Part shown: positions 8,093 to 15,520 of the stretch, piece by piece | Layout: the number at the start of each line of letters is the position of its first letter | Position numbering within the stretch: position 1 is the first letter of the stretch | Origin: Sandaracinaceae bacterium | Lineage (GTDB): Bacteria > Myxococcota_A > Polyangia > Polyangiales > Sandaracinaceae | Direction: 5' to 3' | DNA: 64,000 bases | NCBI GenBank assembly: GCA_020633195.1 | Contig: JACKEC010000020.1 | Location: 124,001 to 188,000 of the forward strand | Position numbers and translations under genes: made by a program | The notes under the pieces: generated by a model | Databases searched by the model: none | Told to the model about the DNA's origin: nothing | What the model saw: only the letters and a program-made list of their open reading frames with translations

Positions 8093-9850
8093 GTGTCGCG
8101 TGGGCGCCAGCATCGACCCGTCGCGCCGCGTTCCCTCCTCGTGGGGATCGCGGCGCTGGTCGTTTCCGCGGTCGGCGGCGGCGCGGTGGCGCGCGCGCAG
8201 GACGACCTGAGCTTCGAGCTGCCCGGCCTCGGCCGCACCACGTTCACGCTCACCAACACGACGATCGCCCGCTACCGCGGCGCGAACTACGACGCGAACC
8301 TCTTCGACGACGACTTCGGCTCGCTCTACGAGCGCCTCGACTTCGCGCTCCAGGCCGACGAGCTCCGCGCCGAGGCCCGCGTCGACTTCTTCGCGCCGCA
8401 CACGGTGTTCGAGGAGTCCCGCTGCGCCGACCTCCCGCTCGGCGCCGACGACTCGCGCTGCTACCTCGACTGGGACCTGCGCCCCGAGCGCCTGACCCTG
8501 CGCTGGGAGCCGCGCGACTGGACGATCGAGGCCGGCGACACGCAGATCGTGTTCGGCCGCGGCCTCGCGCTCGCGTTCCGCAAGGTCGACCTGCTCGGCG
8601 TGGACAACGCCCTGCGCGGCGGCCACGTCCGCTACTCGGGGAGCAACTTCCGTTTCGGTCTCCACGGCGGGGTCGCCAACCCGCAGAACATCGACCCGAT
8701 CGACCTGCGCGTCATCCGGGAGCCCGAGGACGTGGTGGTCGGCGGGAACATGGCCGTCACCGCGCCCGCCCCGATGTCGCTCACCCTCGGCGTCCACGCG
8801 CTGCGCGTGTGGTTCGAGAACGTCGACTCCAACGACGGGGTCTCGCCGTCGCGCTACCAGGACCGCGCGGTGGACGTCGCGGGCTGGAGCGTCGAGGCGC
8901 CCGCGCTCGCCGACGGGCAGCTCGCCCTCTACTTCGAGGCCAACGGCCTGCGCCGCACGCGGCTCCTCGTCGACGAGGCGCAGACGGAGACGGGGCGCGG
9001 CGTCTACGGGTCGGCCCAGCTCCAGCTCACCAACCTGACCCTGCTCATCGAGTGGAAGGACTACACGAACTTCCTCGTCGCGGCCGAGACGACCGAGGGC
9101 TCGCCGCGCCGGATCTACAGCGCGGCGCCGCCGGTCGAGTTCGACGGGCCGCAGCGCCTTCGCGGGATCGGCAACCAGCGCGGCGGCGCGGTGCGGATGG
9201 ACTACGCGTTCCTCCCCGGGCCGTGGAGCTTCTCGCTCAACAGCGCGCTCTACGCGTTCAACGAGGAGTCGGACCACGACCCGTTCGACGGCATCCTCGT
9301 CACCCACTCGTGGGCGACGCTGTCCAAGCGCCAGGAGTACGGCGGCGACCTGAACTGGAGCATCGACGTCCAGGCGGGCGCGCGCTTCGAGGTGCTGCTG
9401 CACGACTTCGACGACCGCTTCCAGGCCGGCGACATCGACCGCTGGATGATCCACGGGCGGATCGACATCACCGTCGGCAGCGGCGACCACTCCTTCGACC
9501 TCGTCGTCGACCAGCGCCACGAGCGCGAGATCCGCGGCGTGGACGCGGTCGAGTTCCAGATCGGCGGCGCCTCGCTGACCTACACCTTCGGCGTCCCCCT
9601 CGCGCTGTCCCTCGGCCTGCGCTGGACCGACTTCCAGCCGGGCGTGGTCGCGCTGCGCGGCATGCGCGAGTACAACATCCTCGGGGGCGATTTCTACCCG
9701 TCCATCGAGATCCGCTGGACGTTCGACCCCGGCACCTACATCACGCTGTTCGCGGGGCAGACCCCCGGCGGGCAGCTCTGCTCGGGCGGCGTGTGCCGCG
9801 ACGTCCCCACGTTTGAAGGTTTTCAGCTGACTTTCGTCGGTAGGCTCTAG
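8093..9850 (+). CDS. Outer-membrane beta-barrel protein (DUF6029-like)
   Basis: 585 residues from a GTG. The N-terminal signal peptide ends near VARAQ. The mature protein is dominated by alternating amphipathic beta strands with aromatic girdles (for example LTLRWEPRDWTIEAGDTQ, LSLGLRWTDFQPG, FYPSIEIRWTFDPGTYITLF), as in a 16- or more-stranded barrel. The overall pattern resembles the DUF6029 family of large barrels, but that assignment is by eye and uncertain. It lies between two thioredoxin-fold genes with spacings of 18 and 9 nt, so co-expression is likely. A porin-like or export-platform role is inference. Confidence 0.7.
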   Translation: MSRGRQHRPVAPRSLLVGIAALVVSAVGGGAVARAQDDLSFELPGLGRTTFTLTNTTIARYRGANYDANLFDDDFGSLYERLDFALQADELRAEARVDFFAPHTVFEESRCADLPLGADDSRCYLDWDLRPERLTLRWEPRDWTIEAGDTQIVFGRGLALAFRKVDLLGVDNALRGGHVRYSGSNFRFGLHGGVANPQNIDPIDLRVIREPEDVVVGGNMAVTAPAPMSLTLGVHALRVWFENVDSNDGVSPSRYQDRAVDVAGWSVEAPALADGQLALYFEANGLRRTRLLVDEAQTETGRGVYGSAQLQLTNLTLLIEWKDYTNFLVAAETTEGSPRRIYSAAPPVEFDGPQRLRGIGNQRGGAVRMDYAFLPGPWSFSLNSALYAFNEESDHDPFDGILVTHSWATLSKRQEYGGDLNWSIDVQAGARFEVLLHDFDDRFQAGDIDRWMIHGRIDITVGSGDHSFDLVVDQRHEREIRGVDAVEFQIGGASLTYTFGVPLALSLGLRWTDFQPGVVALRGMREYNILGGDFYPSIEIRWTFDPGTYITLFAGQTPGGQLCSGGVCRDVPTFEGFQLTFVGRL

Positions 9851-9859
9851 GGAGTGCTC

Positions 9860-10420
9860 ATGCGACACGTCCGTCTCACCATCCTGTCCACTCTCCTCGC
9901 GCTCGGCGCGCTCGCCGCGAGCCTCGCGCTCCCGCCCGGTGAGGCGGGAGGTCCGGCCCCCGCCGCCGCCCGCGTCGGCGGCCGCCCGCCGCCGTTCACC
10001 CTGCCCGCCGCGACCGGCGGCCCGAGCAGCGGCACCTTCCGGATGGCCGACCACATCGGGACGCACCCGATCGTGATCCTCTTCTGGGCGACCTGGTGCC
10101 AGCCCTGCCAGCAGGAGCTGCCCTTCTACGAGTCGCTCTACCAGCGCTACCGCGGCCAGGGCCTCCAGGTCGTCGCGATCAGCATGGACTCGCAGGCGAG
10201 CGTGATGCGCGCCGGCCCCGCGGCCCGGCGCCTCGGCATCACCTTCGACGTCGTCACCGACCTCGACACGCGCGTGACCACCCAGCTGAACCCGCGCCGC
10301 GGCGCCCCGTTCAGCATCTGGGTCGACCGCACCGGCCGCATCGTGCGCGAGCGCGAGGGCTTCAGCCCCGCCGAGCAGAACGCGATCGCCGAAGGCGTCG
10401 CCCGCCTCGTCGGGGGCTGA
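9860..10420 (+). CDS. TlpA-like thioredoxin-fold protein
   Basis: About 186 residues. The ATG at 9860 has an AGGGAG five bases ahead; a GTG at 9854 is the alternative. An N-terminal hydrophobic segment (residues ~6-25) should direct it to the periplasm, anchored or cleaved. The active site is WCQPC (about residues 79-83) in ILFWATWCQPCQQELP, the typical TlpA/ResA context, followed by VVAISMDS and a cis-Pro loop at GAPFSIWVD. The family transfers electrons to cytochrome-maturation or other periplasmic dithiols. It is the last gene of the 6.5-10.4 kb run and is followed by a hairpin. Confidence 0.85.
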   Translation: MRHVRLTILSTLLALGALAASLALPPGEAGGPAPAAARVGGRPPPFTLPAATGGPSSGTFRMADHIGTHPIVILFWATWCQPCQQELPFYESLYQRYRGQGLQVVAISMDSQASVMRAGPAARRLGITFDVVTDLDTRVTTQLNPRRGAPFSIWVDRTGRIVREREGFSPAEQNAIAEGVARLVGG

Positions 10421-10421
10421 G

Positions 10422-10443
10422 TCCGACGACGCGAAGCGTCGGA
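10422..10443 (+). terminator. Hairpin after the thioredoxin/barrel operon
   Basis: Seven-base arms TCCGACG and CGTCGGA around an eight-base loop, starting two bases after the TlpA-like stop codon. No T-run follows. Position suggests transcription termination of the plus-strand operon against the convergent gene ending at 10503. Confidence 0.5.
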
Positions 10444-10450
10444 GGATCTC

Positions 10451-10494
10451 GCCGGAGAGAAATCGCCGAAGGCGATTGATCGACAGACCTCGAG
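10451..10494. repeat. 44-bp dispersed hairpin repeat, copy 1
   Basis: This 44-base intergenic sequence recurs at 58914-58957 with only three mismatches. Its core is a short hairpin with arms ATCGCC and GGCGAT. Two of the three differences fall in the loop and the third lies just outside the stem, so the stem is conserved. Both copies start within 20-30 bases downstream of a plus-strand stop codon and end in CAGACCTCGAG. Confidence 0.9.
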
Positions 10495-10502
10495 AATTTC
10501 GC

Positions 10503-11042
10503 TTACTGGGGGAACAGCACGTCGACGGGGTTGAGGGTGCCGTTGTTGCGGCCCCGGCCCCCGCCGGTGTCCTCTTCCTCTTCTTCTTCGTCGTCGCTCG
10601 AGCCGCGGCGCCCGCTCGAGGTTCCGGTGGGCCCGCCGAGGAGCGCGCCGAGGAGGCCGTCGGGCGTCGTCGGGGTGGTGCCCGAGCTGCCGCGGCGCGA
10701 GCTCGAGCTGCCCGACGACGAGCGCGTGCTGGCCGTCGAAGGGGCGGCCTCGGAGTCGGCGGCCGGCGGATCGGTCCCCTCGGGCACCGCCGCGACCTGC
10801 GTCCCGCCCACGGGGGTCGGCTCGGCCGTGCCGGCGCTCGGGGCGTTCTGCGACGCGACCTGGGCCTCGAGCTCCCGGATGCGGGCCTGCAGGGCCTCCA
10901 CGTCCTGACCCTCGGCAGGGGCGGTGTCGTCCGCGGTCACCTCCACCGGGGCGACGGCCTCCGGCGGCTCGACCGTCTCCGCCTCTTCCTCGCAGCCCGC
11001 CAGCAAGGCCAGCGCCGCGAGCCACCACCACCGGCTCTTCAT
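10503..11042 (-). CDS. Lipoprotein with short coiled coil and Ser/Gly-rich tail
   Basis: 179 residues. The signal is MKSRWWW followed by a hydrophobic core and the lipobox LLAGC, then a Glu-rich patch (EEEAETVEPPE). Residues ~50-65 (EALQARIRELEAQVASQ) form a short heptad-like helix reminiscent of Lpp-type or trimerising segments. The remainder is low complexity: Ser/Arg/Gly runs and an acidic block of Asp/Glu, ending in TLNPVDVLFPQ. No known domain is recognised. It is divergent from the 11082 gene with only 39 bp between start codons, so the promoters must overlap. Confidence 0.65.
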   Translation of the reverse strand: MKSRWWWLAALALLAGCEEEAETVEPPEAVAPVEVTADDTAPAEGQDVEALQARIRELEAQVASQNAPSAGTAEPTPVGGTQVAAVPEGTDPPAADSEAAPSTASTRSSSGSSSSRRGSSGTTPTTPDGLLGALLGGPTGTSSGRRGSSDDEEEEEEDTGGGRGRNNGTLNPVDVLFPQ

Positions 11043-11081
11043 GGGGGTACTCTACGCCGGTTCGACGGAAGGGATCCCCCG

Positions 11082-11645
11082 ATGGCTGCGCTGACCCTCG
11101 AAGACCTGGTAGCGATGGACGCCGACGCGCTCGATCACACGATGCGCAACGGCTACCCCATCGACGAAGACGTCCTGGCCGACCGAGAGTACGACGGGGT
11201 CTCGCTGAACCTCCCGTCGCTGGTCGAGCGCATGACCTGGACGAAGTTCTGCAAGGTCTTCCTCCGCGAGCCCGACGGCTCGCTGCGGGGCTGGAACTGC
11301 AAGGTGGACCAGACGCCGCTCACCGAGCCGTGGGTCCTCACCAAGGGCAAGGACGGCCAGCCGATCACCTACGGCCACTACCGGGTCGTGCCCTGCGACG
11401 GCTACCGCATGCCGCGGCCCTACGACGCGGGCGTGATGCTCGACTACGGGCTGGGCCGGAACCCGCGCACCGATCCGACGGGCGCCGTCCGCGACCCGCT
11501 GCTCGCGGTCAACGAGGGCGACAGCGCGCTCCTGCTCGGCTGGTCCTACGTCGACGCCAAGATCACCACCGTGGGGACGCCGTCGTTCTTCGCGCTGCGA
11601 CGGGGCGTCCCCCTGAGCCACCGGATCAGTCCGCCACGAGGGTGA
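11082..11645 (+). CDS. Hypothetical protein, about 187 residues
   Basis: No family is recognised with confidence. The ATG at 11082 opens a compact soluble protein with no signal peptide or membrane segment. It is rich in aromatic residues and Asp/Gly turns, with segments such as NLPSLVERMTWTKFCKVF and SALLLGWSYVDAKI. The C-terminal 13 residues (GVPLSHRISPPRG) come from a 20-bp overlap with the 3' end of the convergent CapA-like gene, so the final residues may not be conserved. The composition suggests a small beta-sandwich or lipocalin-like fold, but that is a guess. Confidence 0.6.
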   Translation: MAALTLEDLVAMDADALDHTMRNGYPIDEDVLADREYDGVSLNLPSLVERMTWTKFCKVFLREPDGSLRGWNCKVDQTPLTEPWVLTKGKDGQPITYGHYRVVPCDGYRMPRPYDAGVMLDYGLGRNPRTDPTGAVRDPLLAVNEGDSALLLGWSYVDAKITTVGTPSFFALRRGVPLSHRISPPRG

Positions 11646-12888
11646 CCGCAGGCCCGAGCGAGGCCTCGATCACCGGGCGGCGCTCGGCCTGCACGGCCTC
11701 GGAGGCCTCCGACAGCGCGGCGACGTGCACGTCGAGCACGTCCGCCTGCCGGTTCGCGACCTCGATGTAGTTGTTCTCGGTCCAGAGCGGCACCGCCTCG
11801 AGCCGCTCCACCCGAACGCGGCCGTCCTCGACCACGAAGCGCGTCCGCAGCCACGCCCCGTCACGGAGCGTCGGGCGGATCACCGCCGGGTGCAGGTCCG
11901 GGGGCACGCGCCGGCCGACCCAGTAGCGCAGCGCCTGGTTGCTCACGAGGTTGCCGAGCGAGTAGGCGACGACCGCCTCGCCGCGCGGCGACTCCATCCG
12001 CTCGACCTCCTGCAGCACGTGCGGGCCGTGGCCGATGATCAGGTCCGCGCCCGCGTCGACGAGCAGCCGCGCGCGGCGGCGCTGCGTCAACAGAGGTTGC
12101 TCGATGTAGTCGTGGCTCCAGTGGATCGACACGACCACGACGTCCGCGGCCGCGCGCGCCCGGGCGAGCGCGGCGCGCGCCAGGTCGTCGTCGTAGCGGG
12201 CGACCCAGACGCGGTTCTGCTCGGCGCCCGCGCCGCCGCGGTTCACACGCTCGGTGAACGCGACGATGGCCACGCGCACGCCGTCGCGCTCGAACACGAT
12301 CGGGCCGGGCGACGCGTCGAGCGTCTCGGCGGCGCCGGCCGAGCCGACGTGCGCGGCCGCGAGCGCCTCGAGGGTCTCGCCGAGGCCCGCCGCGGTCTGG
12401 TCGTAGGAGTGGTTGTTCGCGACGCTCACCGCGTCGATGCCCGCGCTCGCGAGGGCCGCCGCCACCGCGCCGGGGGCCCCGAGCACGGGGGGCTCGCCGG
12501 TCTCGGGGGGGATGCGCTCCGACAGCGGCGTCTCGAGGTTCGCGAACGCGACCTCCTGCTCGCCGATGACGTCGCGCAGGCGACCGAACACGTGCTCGAA
12601 GCCGTCGTCGTGCTCGCGGGCGGAGCGCACGACCTTGAGGTGACAGAGGATGTCTCCGCTCGCGCCGATGGTCACCGCGCGCGCCCTCGCAGCGGGCTCC
12701 GGCGCGGGCTCGACGGCGGCCTCCACCGGCGCCTCGGCCTCGACCGTGGGCTCGGGCTCCGCGGGCGGCGGCGTGACCACGGCGGCCGCCGTCACGGGTC
12801 GGGCGGGCGAGCCGGCGCAGGCCGCGGCGACGACGGACGCCACCGACGCGAGGGCCAGGGCGCGGAGCGGAGTGGAGGAGCGCGGCAT
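11626..12888 (-). CDS. CapA-family metallophosphoesterase-like lipoprotein
   Basis: About 420 residues. The start at 12888 is chosen because it gives a 23-residue lipoprotein signal ending VVAAAC; an upstream ATG at 12927 would add 13 residues. A Pro/Glu/Ala linker is followed by a PGA_cap (CapA) domain with its characteristic blocks: GASGDILCH, FANLETPLS, VANNHSYDQ, VSIHWSHDY and IIGHGPHVLQ. These supply the metal-binding Asp/Asn/His set of calcineurin-like folds. The family is linked to poly-gamma-glutamate capsule or polysaccharide metabolism, but many members are uncharacterised. It is divergent from the MBL-fold gene at 12962 and convergent, with overlap, to 11082. Confidence 0.85.
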   Translation of the reverse strand: MPRSSTPLRALALASVASVVAAACAGSPARPVTAAAVVTPPPAEPEPTVEAEAPVEAAVEPAPEPAARARAVTIGASGDILCHLKVVRSAREHDDGFEHVFGRLRDVIGEQEVAFANLETPLSERIPPETGEPPVLGAPGAVAAALASAGIDAVSVANNHSYDQTAAGLGETLEALAAAHVGSAGAAETLDASPGPIVFERDGVRVAIVAFTERVNRGGAGAEQNRVWVARYDDDLARAALARARAAADVVVVSIHWSHDYIEQPLLTQRRRARLLVDAGADLIIGHGPHVLQEVERMESPRGEAVVAYSLGNLVSNQALRYWVGRRVPPDLHPAVIRPTLRDGAWLRTRFVVEDGRVRVERLEAVPLWTENNYIEVANRQADVLDVHVAALSEASEAVQAERRPVIEASLGPAVTLVAD

Positions 12889-12961
12889 CGAGGACGGAAG
12901 GGTCCACGCAAAGGCGCAGCGGCGCAAAGCGACGACGGCTCGCCCCTGCTATGCCGTCCTC

Positions 12962-13834
12962 ATGACCGAGCGAACGATCTGGGCGATCGACGGAAACTCG
13001 CAGCGACTCGACGGGGGCTCGATGTTCGGCAACGCGCCGCGCGTCCTGTGGGAGCGCTGGATCACGCCGGACGAGCGCAACCGGATCCCGCTCGCGTGCC
13101 GCGCGATGCTGATCCGGGAGGACGACGCGCGCTGGATCCTGCTCGAGACGGGGATCGGCGCGTTCTTCGAGCCCTCCCTGCGCGATCGCTACGGGGTCCA
13201 GGAGTCGCAACACGTCTTGCTCGAGTCGCTCGCCGCGGTCGGGGTGTCGCACGAGGACGTCGACGTCGTGGTGCTCAGCCACCTCCACTTCGACCACGCG
13301 GGCGGTCTGCTCGACGTGTACCGCGCGGGGGAGCCGGCCCGGCTGCTCTTCCCGAAGGCGAGGTTCGTGGTGGGCGCCGAGGCCTGGGAGCGCGCGACGC
13401 ACCCGCACCCGCGCGATCGGGCGAGCTTCATCGACGAGCTGCCGGGCCTGCTCGAGGCGAGCGGGCGCCTCGAGGTCGTCGCCGGCGAGCGCTCCGAGGC
13501 GCTCGGCCCGGACTACCGCCTGCACCGCTCGAGCGGGCACACCCCCGGGCTCGTCCTCACCGAGGTCCCGAGCGCCGACGGCCCCATCGTCTTCGCGGCC
13601 GACCTGATCCCGGGCCGACCGTGGGTCCACCTCCCGATCACGATGGGCTACGACCGCTACCCCGAGATGCTGATCGACGAGAAGCGCGAGCTGCTCACCG
13701 ATCTGTTGGCCCGCAACGGCCGGCTGTTCTTCACCCACGACTCGGGCTGCGCCATGGCCCGCGTCGCCCGCGACGACCGCGGCCGCTTCCACGCCGGCGA
13801 AGAGTGGGCCCGGCCCGAGGCCCTGGCCGTCTGA
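12962..13834 (+). CDS. MBL-fold metallo-hydrolase
   Basis: 290 residues from the ATG at 12962. The metallo-beta-lactamase signature HLHFDHAGG (H107, H109, D111, H112) is intact; later ligands appear as SSGHTPG, FAADLIPG and FFTHDSG. The overall pattern is that of cytoplasmic lactonase/alkyl-sulfatase-like hydrolases, which include AHL lactonases, but the substrate cannot be assigned. There is no signal peptide. The TGA stop abuts the TGA stop of the convergent thioredoxin-like gene, forming the palindrome TGATCA with no intergenic base. Confidence 0.85.
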   Translation: MTERTIWAIDGNSQRLDGGSMFGNAPRVLWERWITPDERNRIPLACRAMLIREDDARWILLETGIGAFFEPSLRDRYGVQESQHVLLESLAAVGVSHEDVDVVVLSHLHFDHAGGLLDVYRAGEPARLLFPKARFVVGAEAWERATHPHPRDRASFIDELPGLLEASGRLEVVAGERSEALGPDYRLHRSSGHTPGLVLTEVPSADGPIVFAADLIPGRPWVHLPITMGYDRYPEMLIDEKRELLTDLLARNGRLFFTHDSGCAMARVARDDRGRFHAGEEWARPEALAV

Positions 13835-14359
13835 TCAACCCTGGCCGTCGCGCCAGGCGGCGAGGAACGCGGTGACGCGGGCGGGGTCGTGGTGGTCGCC
13901 GTCTTCGAGGGAGCCGGTCTCCTGGACGTGGGCGACGCCGCCCTCGTCGTCGAGGACGACGAGGCAGGGGAGGCCGTTGCCGAGGGGGTCGCCGTAGCGC
14001 AGGGCGACGGCGCGGTTGGTGCTGGAGCCGCGGGGGCCGACGTCGACGTGGACGAGGCGCCAGCCCGCGGCGAGCTCGCGCGAGACGTCGGGCTGGTTCT
14101 GGAAGACCCAGTCGAGGCGGCGACACCAGGGGCACCAGTTGGCGCCGAACATCAAGAGGACGCGCTTGCCGTCGGCGGCCGAGGCGGCGACGGCGGCGTC
14201 GATCTGGGCCTGCGCGTCGGCGCTCTCGTCGTAGGGACGCGCCGTCTCGGGCACCGCGCTCGGAGCGGCGGTCTCCTTGGCGACCGAGACGGGGTCGCCC
14301 TCGACGGTGCCGCAGGCGGCGAGGCCGATCGCGAGGGCGAGGATCCAGAGGCCACGCAT
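13835..14359 (-). CDS. Thioredoxin-family lipoprotein (CPWC)
   Basis: 174 residues. The lipobox is LAAC with Cys16. The thioredoxin-like active site is CPWC at residues 76-79 within LMFGANWCPWCRRLD, as in the thioredoxin_7/DUF255-like group, and a cis-Pro segment GLPCLVVLD follows. It is the third envelope thioredoxin-fold protein in the window. It starts 13 nt after the end of the PLP-dependent gene at 14373, on the same strand, so the two may be co-transcribed. Confidence 0.8.
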   Translation of the reverse strand: MRGLWILALAIGLAACGTVEGDPVSVAKETAAPSAVPETARPYDESADAQAQIDAAVAASAADGKRVLLMFGANWCPWCRRLDWVFQNQPDVSRELAAGWRLVHVDVGPRGSSTNRAVALRYGDPLGNGLPCLVVLDDEGGVAHVQETGSLEDGDHHDPARVTAFLAAWRDGQG

Positions 14360-14372
14360 GGGCGAGATTCTA

Positions 14373-15428
14373 TCAGCGCCGGAGCAGGAGCTTGCGCAGG
14401 CTGTCGGGCAGGCGAGGGCCCGGCGCTCGCTCGGCCGGCGCGCGGCTGAGGGTGTTGAGGAAGAGGAGCGTCTGGCCCGCGCGCTCCTTCGAGGCGACCC
14501 GCAGCATCCCCGAGAACGCCTTCGCGGTGTAGGTCGGGTCGAGGTCGAGGCCCGCGTGCTCGTGCGCGAGCCGCGCCGCGTTGCGCCCGACCGCGGTCTC
14601 GCTGCCGTACCCGGCGCCGAGCTCCTCGCCGTCGATCTCGACGTGATCGCGCGCCGGCCTCGTCACGTCCGGGAAGCGCTCGTCGAGGCCCTTGAGGTGC
14701 CGGACGGTGCGCTTGATCATCGAGTTGATCAGCGGCCCGTTCGCGACCGCACGCGGCACCACGCGCACCGCCACGACCCGCGAGGTGACGCCCGCGGCGG
14801 CGAGCCCGATCGCGAGGCCCGCGACCGTCCCGCCGGTCCCGAGGGGCACGAAGATCGCGTCCGGCTCGGGCATCGCGCGCGCCTCGATCTGGCGGGCGAG
14901 CTCGAGGCCGGCCTCCACGTAGCCGATCACCCCCGCGACGTTCGAGCCGCCGGGCGGGACGACGTACGGGCGCCGACGCTGCATCCGGAGGCGCGCGGCG
15001 AGCGCGTGCATCCGCGGGATCGCGAGCGCCGCCGCGCGGACCGGGTGCACCTCGGCGCCCGCGTGCAGCAGCGCGCGGAGCTGCTGCTCGGCGTGCCCGC
15101 TCCACGGCTGGGAGAAGGACACCACGTGCACCCGCAGCCGCACGTCCGCCGCGAAGACCGCCGTGGCCACCGCGTGGTGTGATCCGGCTGCCCCGGTGGT
15201 GATGAGGGTGTCGGCCTCGTGCGCCATCGCGTCGCCGAGGACGTACTCGAGCTTGCGAACCTTGTTGCCCCCGTAGCGCGGCGACGTGAGCCCGTCGTCC
15301 TTGATCCAGACGTCCGCGCCGACGCGCGTCGAGAGCGTCGGGACCCGCACGATCGGGGTCGGGAGCTCGGCCAGCGTGACGTAGGGGATGTGCCGGAATC
15401 CCCGCCATCGGTCGCTCAAGATGGTCAC
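14373..15428 (-). CDS. PLP-dependent D-cysteine desulfhydrase / ACC deaminase family protein
   Basis: About 351 residues from a GTG at 15428; a GTG at 15479 would add 17 residues without family similarity. The family fingerprint is clear: LPTPIVRVP near the start, VWIKDDGLTSPRYGGNKVRKLEY carrying the PLP-binding Lys, then TTGAAGSHHAVATA and the glycine-rich loop FVPLGTGGTVAGL. These fold-type II enzymes break down D-cysteine or 1-aminocyclopropane-1-carboxylate to pyruvate/2-oxobutyrate and ammonia. The sequence does not separate these substrates. No signal peptide; cytoplasmic. Confidence 0.85.
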   Translation of the reverse strand: MTILSDRWRGFRHIPYVTLAELPTPIVRVPTLSTRVGADVWIKDDGLTSPRYGGNKVRKLEYVLGDAMAHEADTLITTGAAGSHHAVATAVFAADVRLRVHVVSFSQPWSGHAEQQLRALLHAGAEVHPVRAAALAIPRMHALAARLRMQRRRPYVVPPGGSNVAGVIGYVEAGLELARQIEARAMPEPDAIFVPLGTGGTVAGLAIGLAAAGVTSRVVAVRVVPRAVANGPLINSMIKRTVRHLKGLDERFPDVTRPARDHVEIDGEELGAGYGSETAVGRNAARLAHEHAGLDLDPTYTAKAFSGMLRVASKERAGQTLLFLNTLSRAPAERAPGPRLPDSLRKLLLRR

Positions 15429-15520
15429 GTCGCGAGACCATACTCCGCCCGACCCGCGCTGGCACAGTTTGGCCGGCACGACCCTTGCTCATCCACCCAT
15501 CCGGTGTGTCGGGAGGTCGT

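Noticed and set aside
6299..10066. Minus-strand open frame of about 1,255 codons opposite the thioredoxin/barrel operon
   Set aside because: Antisense to four genes that have signal peptides, active-site motifs and sensible spacing; its composition is typical of a frame shadow.
13832..13837. TGATCA palindrome as a possible operator
   Set aside because: It is simply the abutting TGA stops of two convergent genes; there is no longer dyad around it.
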